NCBI GenBank assembly: GCA_963844845.1
Contig: CAWJPW010000001.1
Coordinates: 186,001-250,000, forward strand
Direction: 5' to 3'
Length of the DNA: 64,000 nt
DNA from: CAWJPW01 sp963844845
GTDB taxonomy: Bacteria > Acidobacteriota > Thermoanaerobaculia > Thermoanaerobaculales > Sulfomarinibacteraceae
In this document: piece by piece, positions 17,319-26,775 of the stretch
How the letters are laid out: the number at the start of each line of letters is the position of its first letter
Position numbering within the stretch: the first letter of the stretch is position 1
Notes under the pieces: model-generated
Told to the model about the DNA's origin: nothing
Database searches by the model: none
The model's input: the letters and a program-made list of their open reading frames with translations, nothing else
Made by a program: the position numbers and the translations under genes

Positions 17319-18026
17319 ATGAGCCCTCCGACCCACGGCACCGTCGCAGTGGTGGACGACGAGGCGAACATCCGCGACACCGTGGGATTCGCCTTGGAGC
17401 GCGAGGGCTATCGAGTCGAAACCTACGCCGAGGGCGCCGCCGCCTGGAACGCCTTCGCGCAGGCCCTCCCCGATCTCGCCATCCTCGACATCGTCATGCC
17501 GCGCATGGACGGCCTCGAGCTGTGCCGCCGTCTGCGCGCCCGCTCCCAGGCTCTCCCGATCATCTTTCTCACCTCTCGCGACGAGGAGTTCGACCGGGTG
17601 CTGGGGCTGGAGCTGGGCGCCGACGACTACCTGTGCAAACCATTTTCCATGCGCGAGCTGGTGGCGCGGGTCAAGGTCCTGTTCCGGCGCCTCGCTCTGG
17701 CCACGGCCGCCGAGAGTGGCGAGGAGCTCGTGAGACTGGGATCTCTGGAGCTCGATCTGGCGCGTTACACGGTGCGTTGGCGAGGGGCCGCCGTCCCCCT
17801 CACCGTCACCGAGTTCCTCATGTTGCACTCCCTCGTCCGCCACCCGGGCCACGTCAAGACTCGCGATCAGCTCATGAGCGAGGGCTACCCCCACGACACC
17901 TACGTGTCGGAGCGCACCATCGACAGCCATATCAAGCGGCTGCGGCGGAAGTTCGAGCAAGCCGATCCGGGCTTCGCGGGAATCGAGACGGTGTACGGCC
18001 TGGGCTACCGGTACCGGAGCGACTGA
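17319..18026 (+). CDS. OmpR/PhoB-type response regulator, ChvI-like
   Basis: This is a DNA-binding regulator phosphorylated by a partner kinase. The 235 residues contain a receiver domain with acidic pocket VVDDEAN, phospho-acceptor Asp57 (LDIVMPRMDG) and conserved Lys in CKPFS, then a winged-helix DNA-binding domain (about 135-232) ending YGLGYRYRSD. It lies 2 nt upstream of a histidine kinase gene with a ChvG-like sensor region, suggesting a ChvG/ChvI-type envelope or pH sensor. The promoter places +1 at or near the ATG. Confidence 0.9.
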   Translation: MSPPTHGTVAVVDDEANIRDTVGFALEREGYRVETYAEGAAAWNAFAQALPDLAILDIVMPRMDGLELCRRLRARSQALPIIFLTSRDEEFDRVLGLELGADDYLCKPFSMRELVARVKVLFRRLALATAAESGEELVRLGSLELDLARYTVRWRGAAVPLTVTEFLMLHSLVRHPGHVKTRDQLMSEGYPHDTYVSERTIDSHIKRLRRKFEQADPGFAGIETVYGLGYRYRSD

Positions 18027-18028
18027 GC

Positions 18029-19594
18029 ATGCGCGGACCGCGCGTTCTCTCGCGCCTGTGGGTTCGGCTCATGGCCTTCAACGTTCTGCTGGTGTTCCTG
18101 CCCGCCGCCGGCATTCTCTTCCTCGGCACCTACGAGCGCCACATGCTGCAGGCGCAGGAGCGCACCATGGTGCAGGAGGGCCGCCTCCTGGCCGCCGCCC
18201 TCTCGGTGCGCGGCTCGTTGGATCCCGACGAGGTCCATCGCATGCTGCTGCAGCTCGGTCAACGCCACGAGGCACGTCTGCGGGTCGTGGATCGCAGCGG
18301 CCGCCTGCTCGCCGACTCCGCGGTGCTCGGCCCGCGGCGGGAGCCGGCCGGCGCCGACCGTGAGGAGCCCGCCCCCTCCTCCCCCGAGCCGCAGGACTCC
18401 TTGCTCTACCGACTGGGCGCCGCGCCGTTCCGCCTGCTCCGGCGCCTCGGGAGCCCGGGGCCGGCAGCCGAGACAGATGTCTACGACGGGAGCGAGCGTC
18501 TCGGCGGTGCCGAGGTTGCCGACGCTCTGGCCGGACGCTACGGCGCGGCCACACGGCTGTCGCCCGACGGGCGCTCGGTGACCCTGTACAGCGCCATCCC
18601 GGTACGCACCGACCAGGGCATCGAGGGAGCCGTCCTTGTCTCCCAGTCCACCTACCGAGTTCTGAGGGCCCTCTACGCCGTGCGCATGGGGGTCTTCCGC
18701 GTGGTTCTCGCCTCCCTGGCCGCAGCCGTGCTGCTGTCGCTGGTGGCCGGCACGACCGTGGTCAGCCCCCTGGCCCGGCTGCGCCGCCAGGCAGGCGAGA
18801 TCCTCGACCGCCGCGGCCGGCTGCGCGGCGGCTTCCTGCCCAGCTCTCGCAGTGACGAGATCGGCGACCTGGAACGCGCGTTGGCCGGCCTCACCGCCAG
18901 GCTAGAGCATCACCTCCAGCAGATGGAGTCGTTCGCCGCCGACGTCTCACACGAGTTCAAGAACCCGCTCGCATCCATCCGCAACGCCACCGAGCTGGCT
19001 CTGGAGGTCGATGACCCGGACCAGCGCCGGCGCTTCCTCGGGCTCATCCAGCGCGAGGTCGCGCACATGGAGAGGCTCCTCAGCGGGGTGCGGGAGCTCA
19101 CCCGCATCGACGCTCAGTTGGACGACGACGCCCCCACGGCGGTGGCGCTCGGCGAGATTCTCAGTGGCGTGGTGGAGGCAGCACGACTGCGCGGCACGGC
19201 CGGGATCGAGATCGAGCTGACGGTCGAAGGATCGCCGGTGGCCGCCGCTCCTCCGGAACGCGTCGTACAGGTGCTCGAGAACCTCCTGGACAACGCCATC
19301 GGGTTCTCCCCGGAGGGCGCCGGCGTCACCGTGCAGGCAGCCACTCGCGACGGTCTGGCGGTGATCACCGTCACCGACTCGGGCCCTGGAGTCCCCGAGG
19401 AGCACCTCGCCAGGGTCTTCGACCGCTTCTTTTCCTACCGCCCCGAGGACGGAGACGACGCCCACACAGGGCTCGGGCTCGCCATCGTGCGCGCCGTTGC
19501 CCAGGCCAACGGAGGCTCTGTCACCGCCGCCAACCGGCCCGAGGGAGGCGCCGTGTTCGAGGTTCGTCTCCCCCTCGCTGACGGGAGCTGCTGA
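18029..19594 (+). CDS. Membrane sensor histidine kinase, ChvG-like
   Basis: This is the partner kinase of the preceding regulator, 521 residues from ATG 18029 (2 nt after the regulator stop). It has an N-terminal membrane helix (VLLVFLPAAGILFLG), a periplasmic sensor region with the YERHMLQAQERTMVQEGR helix typical of ChvG stimulus-sensing domains, a second membrane helix (~222-245), HAMP, then HisKA with His308 in SHEFKNP and HATPase_c with N-box LENLLDNAIGF, G1 DSGPGVP and GLGLAI. The signal is unknown; the open frame upstream of 18029 is antisense or out-of-frame with the regulator gene. Confidence 0.88.
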   Translation: MRGPRVLSRLWVRLMAFNVLLVFLPAAGILFLGTYERHMLQAQERTMVQEGRLLAAALSVRGSLDPDEVHRMLLQLGQRHEARLRVVDRSGRLLADSAVLGPRREPAGADREEPAPSSPEPQDSLLYRLGAAPFRLLRRLGSPGPAAETDVYDGSERLGGAEVADALAGRYGAATRLSPDGRSVTLYSAIPVRTDQGIEGAVLVSQSTYRVLRALYAVRMGVFRVVLASLAAAVLLSLVAGTTVVSPLARLRRQAGEILDRRGRLRGGFLPSSRSDEIGDLERALAGLTARLEHHLQQMESFAADVSHEFKNPLASIRNATELALEVDDPDQRRRFLGLIQREVAHMERLLSGVRELTRIDAQLDDDAPTAVALGEILSGVVEAARLRGTAGIEIELTVEGSPVAAAPPERVVQVLENLLDNAIGFSPEGAGVTVQAATRDGLAVITVTDSGPGVPEEHLARVFDRFFSYRPEDGDDAHTGLGLAIVRAVAQANGGSVTAANRPEGGAVFEVRLPLADGSC

Positions 19595-19836
19595 TCCTGG
19601 CAGGGAGGCCGGCGAGAACGCGCGGCTGCGCCATTCGCCGAGCCCCCACCCACGCTTCCGGACGGTCGACCTCGGGAGCGGGGTCCGGTCCGCTGGTGGC
19701 CGCGATCGCCGCTCGGCGCCGCCGCGCCTCCTCCTCGGCTAACAGCTGCAACGGCAGGCGGCCCGGCCGCCCACCACCACGCCGGTCGAATGGCTGACGG
19801 GGCAAACCTGTTACCGGGACCTGAGGAGGACCGACC

Positions 19837-21240
19837 ATGCCGGACGACACCCCGCGGACCCGCACCGAGCGAGACACCCTTGGCGAGATGGAGGTTCCGG
19901 CCGGCGCCCTCTACGGCGCCCAGACCGCCCGCGCGATGGAGAACTTCCCGGTGAGCGGGTGGGTGCTGCCGCCGGCCTTTCTCACCGCTCTCGCCCGCAT
20001 CAAGGAGGCCTTCGCCCACGCCAATCGCGAGGCCGGCCTCCTCACGGCGGAGCGTGCCGACGCCGTCGCTGCGGCCGCCGCCGAGGTGGCTGAGGGCCGT
20101 CACCTCGAGCAGTTCCCGGTGGATGTATTCCAGACCGGCTCCGGCACCTCCACCAACATGAACATGAACGAGGTGCTCGCCCACCTCGCTAACCGGAGCC
20201 TCGGCGGCGATTCCGCCGCGCATCGTCCCGTCCATCCCAACGACCACGTGAACCTGGGCCAGTCCTCCAACGACGTCATACCCGCTGCGATCCGCCTGGC
20301 CGCGACCCTGGCCTGGCGCGATCGAGTGCAGCCCGCGCTCGCTCTCCTCGCTGCCGAGCTGGCCCGCCTCACCGACCGTCACCAGCGCACCGTCACCCTC
20401 GGACGAACCCACCTCATGGACGCCGTCCCCACCACCTATGGCCGCGTCTTCGACCAGTGGCGCCTGCGCCTGGTCGAGGCCGCCGAGCGAGGAGAGGCCA
20501 CCGCGGCGGCCCTCCGGCAGCTGCCCCTCGGCGGCACCGCCGTAGGTTCCGGCCTCGGCGGACGCCGGGACGTCGCGGATCGCGCGGTGGCCCTGCTCGG
20601 CGAAGCGGTGGACCTCACACTGACGCCCATGGGCAACCCGGCGGTCGGCGTCGCCGCCCAGGACACCGCCATTGCCCATGCCGACGCCCTGGCCGGAGTG
20701 GGAAGGGTGCTGCTGGCGGTTGCCAACGACCTCCGCCTGCGCAGCTCGGGGCCGTTCGGCGGACTCGGCGAGCTAACGCTCCCCGCCACCCAGCCGGGCT
20801 CGTCCATCATGCCCGGCAAGGTCAACCCGGTCATCCCCGAGGCGGTGATGCAGGCCGCGCTCGAGGTCGAGGGCCTGGCGAGCGCATGCCGCGCCTCGGT
20901 CATCCTGCATCAGCTCGACCTCTCCATCGCCAACCCCCTGGTCGCCTGGAACCTCGACACCATGGCGACACTGCTCTCCAACTCGGCAACGATTCTGGTG
21001 AACCGCTGCCTGACCGGTATGAAGGTCAACAGAGAGCGCGCACGTCAGCTCGCCGAGGCGAGCCCCGCCATGGCCACCGCCCTGGCCCGCCGGCTCGGCT
21101 ACGAGCGCGCGGCCGAGGTCGCAAAGGCCGCCGAGAAGGCCGGCGCCACGGTGGCCGCCACGGCGCGTCGGCTCCAGGTGCTGCCCCAGGAGGAGCTCGA
21201 TCAGCTTCTCGACCTCGACCGCCTCGCCGCGGGTCACTGA
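19837..21240 (+). CDS. fumC: Fumarate hydratase, class II
   Basis: This enzyme interconverts fumarate and L-malate in the TCA cycle. The 467 residues match class II fumarase length and carry GSSIMPGKVNPV (the flexible loop with catalytic Ser322), the SSNDV segment and GRTHLMDAVP with the active-site His. A strong GAGGAGGA precedes the ATG. The GSSxMPxKxNP motif is shared with aspartase and argininosuccinate lyase, but the overall pattern (TGSGTSTNMNMNEV) is fumarase. Its last 7 nt overlap the end of the convergent kinase gene. Confidence 0.94.
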   Translation: MPDDTPRTRTERDTLGEMEVPAGALYGAQTARAMENFPVSGWVLPPAFLTALARIKEAFAHANREAGLLTAERADAVAAAAAEVAEGRHLEQFPVDVFQTGSGTSTNMNMNEVLAHLANRSLGGDSAAHRPVHPNDHVNLGQSSNDVIPAAIRLAATLAWRDRVQPALALLAAELARLTDRHQRTVTLGRTHLMDAVPTTYGRVFDQWRLRLVEAAERGEATAAALRQLPLGGTAVGSGLGGRRDVADRAVALLGEAVDLTLTPMGNPAVGVAAQDTAIAHADALAGVGRVLLAVANDLRLRSSGPFGGLGELTLPATQPGSSIMPGKVNPVIPEAVMQAALEVEGLASACRASVILHQLDLSIANPLVAWNLDTMATLLSNSATILVNRCLTGMKVNRERARQLAEASPAMATALARRLGYERAAEVAKAAEKAGATVAATARRLQVLPQEELDQLLDLDRLAAGH

Positions 21241-23321
21241 GGAGCTACCGCCGCAACCTCCCGCGACGTGACGAGCGACCCCTGGCCGCCGTCGTCTTCC
21301 TTCTGCCCGGTGTCGGTCCGGCCCGGAGGGAAGAACACTGTCTCGGTCATCTCCACGTTCACCGGCCGGCCGTCGACCAGCGTTGGGGCGTAGCGTCGCC
21401 GCAGCACGGCGTCGATCGCAGCCTGGTCGCACACCTCGTCGAGGTGGCGGATCACCTCGACCTTCGCCGGAACCCCAGTGGGATCCAACACGACCCTGAG
21501 GATCACCACTCCTTCGAGCCGCTCGTCCCCGCTCCCCGGCGGCAGCAGCGGCACCGCAGGCACGACCACTTTCGGCTGGGGCACGTCGGTGGTGCCCGCT
21601 GCGACCGTCGGGACAGCGGGGTCCACCGTACCGAGGGGTCCCGCCGGCAGGAGAATCACTTCAGGGAGGCGACCAGTGCGAAGGACCTGGGGCGCCTCGC
21701 GCACCGTGACCACGTGCTGCCAGGGTCGGTAGCCGTCGTGCGTGACGTGGATCTGGGACCCCGGGAAGAGCACAAGCTTGAGTGGCGTCACGCCGGGAAC
21801 CGCGGCGCCGTCGAGCGTCACGGACGACCCTTCCGGCCTCGTGCGGATCCACACCTTGGCCCCGGCGAGGACGGATTGGTTCTGTGTACCCGTACCCGGC
21901 GTCGCTTCCTCCCGGTCCGCGGCACCCGGCTCCACGTTCTCGCCAGCGGTGGTCCCGGGCTTCGTCTTCTCCCCCGGATCGCGAGGCGCCATCACCGAGC
22001 TCGCCAGCGTCGGGCTCCAGTGGTCCATGCCCTCCTCGGTGAGCCTCAGATCGGTGCGAGCCACAGCGCTCCCCAGGCGCACCTCGAGACGCACGATGTC
22101 GCCCCGCCGCCCGCGCAGGGTCACCTCCTGGGGAGTGCGCAGCTCGGTGCGCTCGCCGTTGATGTAGATCTCCGCCCCCTCCGGCTTCGAGCCGACCACC
22201 ACGGGATGAAGCACGACCGGTTGCACCGCCCGTGTGACGACGGGCGGTGGTGTCTGCGTGAGAGCCGGTGCCTGGTCCGACCGCCACGCCATCCAACCCG
22301 CAGCGGCAACTGAGGCAGCCACCAGGGCCAGCACGAAGGGCAGGCGCGCCGGAGGATGGGAGAACCGGGGCCGGGTACGGGTGGTAGGGGCGTTGTCCAC
22401 CGACGCGTCACCGGTGCGTTCCTCGCTCACCTCGACGACTCCCGAGGAGGCAACCTGCAGCTTCCTCGTCCCGCTGCCAACGGTGGGAGGTGCCTGAGCG
22501 GCGGCAAACGCTGCCGCCAGCTCCCCGCACGAGCCGAAGCGCTCCTCCGGCCGCTTGGCCAACGCTCGAAGCAGCACCCGCTCCAGCTCCGGCGCCAGCC
22601 GAGCACCGCCGCGGAGCACAGGAGCAGGCGGCTCGTGCACGATCTTGTACAGAATCGAGGTCGGGTGGTCGCCATCGAAGGGCCGGACCCCGGTCACCAT
22701 CTCGTAGAGGATGACGCCCAAGGCGAACTGGTCACAGGCGCCGCTGATCTCCTGGCTGAGAATCTGCTCGGGCGCCATGTACCAGGGCGTCCCAAGGACG
22801 ATGTCGGAGCCGGTCACCCGGCTGTCGGCCAGCTTGGCGATCCCGAAGTCCGTGATCTTTGCCTGATCCTCTACCGTGAGCAGGATGTTCGCCGGCTTCA
22901 CGTCACGGTGGACGATGCCGTTCTGGTGGGCAAAGTCCAGGGCACGGCCCACCTGGATCGCGACGTACGCGGTCCCGGCGAGGCTCATGGTGCGCGACCG
23001 CTCGAGGCGGTCTGCAAGGCTCTCGCCGGCAACATACTCCATGGCGATGAAGGAGCTGTCGTCCTCCCATCCCACGTCGTACACCGTGACGATGTTGGAG
23101 TGGGAGAGCTGACCCGCCGCCTTGGACTCCGCCTCGAAGCGCAGCCTCCTTTCCGAGGCCTCGTCCTCGGACGCCCACGTCGGGGTGTGCAGCACCTTGA
23201 CGGCCACCGGCCGCCCGATGACGGGGTCGTCCGCCAGGTACACCACCCCCATGGCGCCGCGACCGAGCTCTCGGCGCACGTGGAAGCGTCCAAACTGCTC
23301 GGGAATGCGATCTTGAGCCAC
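21234..23321 (-). CDS. Ser/Thr protein kinase with PEGA repeats and TonB C-terminal domain
   Basis: This is a Hanks-type kinase joined through one membrane helix to an extracytoplasmic tail, 695 residues. Kinase landmarks are the Gly-rich loop GRGAMGVVYLA (20-30), Lys42, catalytic HRDVKPAN with Asp140, and DFGIAKL. A membrane helix lies near 325-345 (FVLALVAASVAAAGW). Two PEGA-type domains follow (SKPEGAEIYINGE and TRPEGSSVTLDG), and the last ~90 residues resemble a TonB C-terminal domain (VVILRVVLDPTGVPAKVEVI... RRYAPTLVDGRPVNV). The start is GTG 23321 after a GGGGG-rich ribosome site. Phosphorylation targets are unknown. Confidence 0.85.
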   Translation of the reverse strand: MAQDRIPEQFGRFHVRRELGRGAMGVVYLADDPVIGRPVAVKVLHTPTWASEDEASERRLRFEAESKAAGQLSHSNIVTVYDVGWEDDSSFIAMEYVAGESLADRLERSRTMSLAGTAYVAIQVGRALDFAHQNGIVHRDVKPANILLTVEDQAKITDFGIAKLADSRVTGSDIVLGTPWYMAPEQILSQEISGACDQFALGVILYEMVTGVRPFDGDHPTSILYKIVHEPPAPVLRGGARLAPELERVLLRALAKRPEERFGSCGELAAAFAAAQAPPTVGSGTRKLQVASSGVVEVSEERTGDASVDNAPTTRTRPRFSHPPARLPFVLALVAASVAAAGWMAWRSDQAPALTQTPPPVVTRAVQPVVLHPVVVGSKPEGAEIYINGERTELRTPQEVTLRGRRGDIVRLEVRLGSAVARTDLRLTEEGMDHWSPTLASSVMAPRDPGEKTKPGTTAGENVEPGAADREEATPGTGTQNQSVLAGAKVWIRTRPEGSSVTLDGAAVPGVTPLKLVLFPGSQIHVTHDGYRPWQHVVTVREAPQVLRTGRLPEVILLPAGPLGTVDPAVPTVAAGTTDVPQPKVVVPAVPLLPPGSGDERLEGVVILRVVLDPTGVPAKVEVIRHLDEVCDQAAIDAVLRRRYAPTLVDGRPVNVEMTETVFFPPGRTDTGQKEDDGGQGSLVTSREVAAVAPQ

Positions 23322-23666
23322 TATCCCCCTGTCCCGCCGCTACAAGCGAAGGCAGCAACACGCTGATTATGCGCCATCATCTCTCCTGCGTCGCCTCGCC
23401 GAGCGAACCTCAGCCAGGTTCGGGACGATCGCTAGCCGCGCGGTGAGCGAAGCTGGACCGAAGGTGACGTCCGCGCCCGGCTGCGTCACCCGTGCGCCGG
23501 TCGCCGGGTTGAGGTCGCTTCGGCTGGCGGAGCTGACGATGAAGCGGGTGGCACCCCGCCGTAGGCGGAGATGTCCTCATCGTGCGAATATCCCGGCCTC
23601 GTCGTCGGTTGACCGAGCAAAGCCGGAGAGACCAGCCCCACGTGGGCCGCACCGGCACGGCGAGGA
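23322..23666. other. Intergenic region with a T-box-like fold, function unknown
   Basis: Between the kinase start and the transhydrogenase promoter there is no credible gene. The notable structure is at 23536-23583: ACGATGA pairs perfectly with TCATCGT, enclosing GGGTGGCACC and an inner hairpin CCGCC-GTA-GGCGG. This resembles a T-box antiterminator, but no aminoacyl-tRNA synthetase or amino-acid gene follows it. Confidence 0.35.
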
Positions 23667-23695
23667 TTGAGACACAAAATTATCTGCGTTATGAT
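23667..23695 (+). promoter_or_regulatory. Sigma-70-like promoter of the transhydrogenase operon
   Basis: TTGAGA (23667-23672) and TATGAT (23690-23695) are separated by exactly 17 nt. Initiation near 23702 gives a leader of about 60 nt with GAGGAG before ATG 23765. Confidence 0.72.
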
Positions 23696-23764
23696 CCAGC
23701 ACCGGCCCAACGTTTGTGACGGGGTTCCAATCCAGCCCAGGAACCCAGGACGAGAGGAGCGCTC

Positions 23765-24937
23765 ATGATCATCGGAGTCCCCACCGAAACCTACCCGGGC
23801 GAGCGGAGGGTGGCCCTGGTTCCGGCCACAATCCCCTCCCTCACCCGCGCCGGGCTCGAGATTCTCGTCCAGGTCGACGCCGGCGCCGAAGCCGGGTTCA
23901 CCGATCAGCAGTACCAGGACAAGGGCGCCCGCATCGCCGCCTCACGGGATGAGGTCTTCGAGCAGGCTCGCGTGATTCTCCAGGTTCGCACTCTGGAGGC
24001 CAACCCCGAGGCCGGTCGCAGGGATCTCGAACGGCTGCGCTCCGAGCAGGTGCTCATCGGCGCCGCCGATCCTCTCACCGCCGGGGCTGCGGTGACCCTC
24101 GCGGCCGAGCGGGGGCTCACCACCTTCGCCATGGAGCTGATGCCGCGGATCACGCGGGCCCAGAGCATGGACGTGCTCTCCTCCATGGCCACCATCGCCG
24201 GCTACAAAGCGGTCCTGCTGGCCGCCAATACGCTGCCCAAGATGTTCCCGATGATGATGACCGCCGCCGGCACCATCGCCCCTGCCCACGTCTTCGTGAT
24301 CGGAGCGGGAGTGGCCGGGCTCCAGGCTATCGCCTCGGCGCGCAAGCTCGGCGCCGTAGTCGAGGCCTACGACGTCCGCCCGGCGGTCAAGGAGCAGGTC
24401 CAGAGCCTGGGGGGCAAGTTCGTCGAGCTCGAGCTCGAGGCCGCCGAAGCCGAGACCGCCGGCGGCTACGCGCGCGAGCTCGGCGAGGAGTTCTACCGCA
24501 AGCAGCGGGAGATGATGCTCAAGGTGGTCGCCGCCAACGACGTGGTCATCACCACCGCAGCAGTACCCGGGAAGCGCGCGCCGATCCTGGTGACGGCCGA
24601 GATGGTGGAGCGCATGGCGCCCGGCTCCGTCGTCGTCGACCTCGCCGCCGAGCGGGGGGGCAACTGCGAGGTGACACGTCCCGGTGAGTCGGTGGTGCAT
24701 CACGGCGTGACCGTGCTCGGCCCGCTCAACCTGCCAGCCACCGTTCCCGCCCACGCCAGCCAGATGTACGCCAAGAACATCTCCACCTTCCTGCTCCACC
24801 TGGTGAAGGACGGTGAGCTGGTCATCGACCGCGACGACGAGATCACCCGCGACACCCTCGTGACGTTCGGCGGCGAGGTCGTCAATGCCCGGGTGCTCGA
24901 GACGCTGAACAGCGCCGCCGAAGGGAGTACTGCCTGA
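23765..24937 (+). CDS. pntAA: Proton-translocating NAD(P) transhydrogenase, subunit alpha part 1
   Basis: This is the peripheral NAD(H)-binding subunit (domain I) of the split-alpha transhydrogenase, 390 residues. It belongs to the alanine dehydrogenase/PNT family: GVPTETYPGERRVALVP at the N-terminus, the Rossmann segment VIGAGVAGLQAIASARKLGA near residue 180, and the RPAVKEQVQSLGGKF region. The stop overlaps the pntAB start by 1 nt (TGATG). With pntAB and pntB it forms a complete three-gene operon that couples hydride transfer from NADH to NADP+ to proton flow. Confidence 0.93.
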   Translation: MIIGVPTETYPGERRVALVPATIPSLTRAGLEILVQVDAGAEAGFTDQQYQDKGARIAASRDEVFEQARVILQVRTLEANPEAGRRDLERLRSEQVLIGAADPLTAGAAVTLAAERGLTTFAMELMPRITRAQSMDVLSSMATIAGYKAVLLAANTLPKMFPMMMTAAGTIAPAHVFVIGAGVAGLQAIASARKLGAVVEAYDVRPAVKEQVQSLGGKFVELELEAAEAETAGGYARELGEEFYRKQREMMLKVVAANDVVITTAAVPGKRAPILVTAEMVERMAPGSVVVDLAAERGGNCEVTRPGESVVHHGVTVLGPLNLPATVPAHASQMYAKNISTFLLHLVKDGELVIDRDDEITRDTLVTFGGEVVNARVLETLNSAAEGSTA

Positions 24938-25215
24938 TGAGCGACTTCGTCACCCTCCTGACCGTCTTCGTGCTCGCCCTCTTCGTGGGCTTCGAGGTCA
25001 TCACCAAAGTGCCTCCAACCCTCCACACGCCCCTCATGTCCGGGTCCAACGCCATCTCCGGGATCACCATCATCGGCTCGCTGATCCTCGCGGGTCAGAT
25101 GCAGAACCCGCTCCACGCCAAGATCATGGCCTCGGTCGCCGTGGCCTTCGCCACCATCAACGTGGTAGGCGGCTTTCTCGTCACCCACCGCATGCTCAAG
25201 ATGTTCAAGAAGTAG
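24937..25215 (+). CDS. pntAB: NAD(P) transhydrogenase, subunit alpha part 2 (membrane)
   Basis: This small membrane subunit carries the domain II helices missing from pntAA. The 92 residues contain three hydrophobic segments (TLLTVFVLALFVGFEVI, GITIIGSLILAG, AVAFATINVVGGFLV) and the conserved HTPLMSGSNAISGI loop. It is translationally coupled to pntAA by a TGATG overlap and followed by pntB after 9 nt. Confidence 0.92.
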   Translation: MSDFVTLLTVFVLALFVGFEVITKVPPTLHTPLMSGSNAISGITIIGSLILAGQMQNPLHAKIMASVAVAFATINVVGGFLVTHRMLKMFKK

Positions 25216-25224
25216 GGGCGGACC

Positions 25225-26772
25225 ATGCTGAGCCAGCACGTCATCAACCTCGTCTACCTGCTCGCGGCCGTCCTCTTCATCTACGACCTGGCGTGGATGG
25301 CGCACCCGCGCACCGCCGTGCGCGGCAACTACGCCGGAATCCTCGGAATGCTCCTGGCCATCGTCGCCACCCTGGTGTCGGAGCGCTTCGAGTGGGAGTA
25401 CATCCTCATCGGAGTCGCTGTCGGCACCCTCGTGGGGGCGGTCTCCGCCCTGCGGGTGGAGATGACCGCCATGCCCGAGATGGTTGGGCTGTTCAACGGC
25501 TTCGGCGGCGGCGCCTCGGTGCTGGTGGCCGGCTCGGCCCTGCTCGCGGCGGTGACCGCCGCCGACGTCCACGCCGGCATGCAGATGAAGATCGCCACCG
25601 TGCTTTCGGGCATCATCGGCTCGGTGACCTTCTTTGGCAGCTACGTCGCCTTCGGCAAGCTCGCCGAGTTCCTCGCCGTCAAGTGGAAGCTCACCACCGG
25701 GCAGAAGGTCATCAAGTACGGCTTCTCGCTGCTCGTCGCCGCAGGCGGCATCTGGTTCGCACTGGCGGAGCCGCTGGGCATCCTGTCGGTGCTGCTCATC
25801 GCGTCGGTGCTGGCCATCGCCGGGCTCCTCCTTCTCAAGAAGGACCGCTTCCCGGGAATGGACGCCCTCAAGCTGCTCAGTGGAGGCGGCTCGGTGGTGC
25901 TCGGCGTGATGGTCGTGCTCGACCCGGGCAACACGCTCCTCTTCTGGGTTCTGGTGGGAGTTGCGGGCGTTCTCGGCGTACTCCTGACGCTTTCCATCGG
26001 CGGCGCCGACATGCCCGTGGTGATCGCCCTGCTCAACTCGTACTCCGGCCTCGCCGCCTGTGCCACCGGCTTCGTCATCAACAACACTGTGCTGATCATC
26101 GCCGGCTCCCTGGTGGGCGCCTCCGGCATCATCCTCACCAACATCATGTGCAAAGCCATGAACCGGTCGCTCACCAACGTGCTGTTCGGCCGTATGGGCC
26201 CCACCAGCGAGACCCCGGCCGCCGACGAGGTCTACACGACCGTCAAGTCGACCTCTGCGGAGGAGATCGCCATGATCCTCGAAGCCTCCCAGCGGGTGAT
26301 CATCGTGCCGGGTTACGGCATGGCGGTGTCCCAGGCGCAGCACGCGGTCCGCGACCTCGCCAACCTGCTGGAGTCCAAGCTCGGCTGCGAGGTCGAGTAC
26401 GCCATCCACCCGGTGGCGGGACGCATGCCGGGTCACATGAACGTGCTCCTGGCGGAGGCCAACGTGCCCTACGACAAGCTCAAGGAGATGGACGAGATCA
26501 ACCCCACGCTCGAGACCGCCGACGTGTGCATCGTAATCGGCGCAAACGACGTGGTGAACCCGGTGGCGCGCACCGACCCCAAGAGCCCCATCGCGGGCAT
26601 GCCCATCATCGACGTCGACAAGGCCAAGACGGTGGTCGTCATCAAGCGCTCGCTGTCACCGGGGTTCGCCGGCATCCCCAACCCCCTCTTCGCCGCCGAC
26701 AACACCCTGATGTTCTTCAACGACGGCAAGAAGGCGATGCTGGAGCTCATCTCGGCAGTTAAGGACATCTAG
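25225..26772 (+). CDS. pntB: NAD(P) transhydrogenase, subunit beta
   Basis: This integral membrane subunit contains the remaining proton channel helices and the C-terminal NADP(H)-binding domain III. The 515 residues have about nine N-terminal membrane segments (to ~residue 310) and a domain III with VIIVPGYGMAVSQAQHAV, HPVAGRMPGHMNVLLAEANVPYD (split here across the conserved loop) and IGANDVVNPVA, the NADP-binding motifs. It is somewhat longer than typical enterobacterial PntB (about 460). The gene ends 3 nt before a repeat element begins. Confidence 0.93.
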   Translation: MLSQHVINLVYLLAAVLFIYDLAWMAHPRTAVRGNYAGILGMLLAIVATLVSERFEWEYILIGVAVGTLVGAVSALRVEMTAMPEMVGLFNGFGGGASVLVAGSALLAAVTAADVHAGMQMKIATVLSGIIGSVTFFGSYVAFGKLAEFLAVKWKLTTGQKVIKYGFSLLVAAGGIWFALAEPLGILSVLLIASVLAIAGLLLLKKDRFPGMDALKLLSGGGSVVLGVMVVLDPGNTLLFWVLVGVAGVLGVLLTLSIGGADMPVVIALLNSYSGLAACATGFVINNTVLIIAGSLVGASGIILTNIMCKAMNRSLTNVLFGRMGPTSETPAADEVYTTVKSTSAEEIAMILEASQRVIIVPGYGMAVSQAQHAVRDLANLLESKLGCEVEYAIHPVAGRMPGHMNVLLAEANVPYDKLKEMDEINPTLETADVCIVIGANDVVNPVARTDPKSPIAGMPIIDVDKAKTVVVIKRSLSPGFAGIPNPLFAADNTLMFFNDGKKAMLELISAVKDI

Positions 26773-26775
26773 TCG

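Noticed and set aside
23443..23670. 75-codon ORF over the T-box-like fold
   Set aside because: Arg/Pro-rich, no ribosome site, and it spans the predicted RNA structure.
24700..26436. 578-codon minus-strand frame over pntAB/pntB
   Set aside because: His/Asp/Glu-rich antisense product; the plus strand carries the transhydrogenase subunits.
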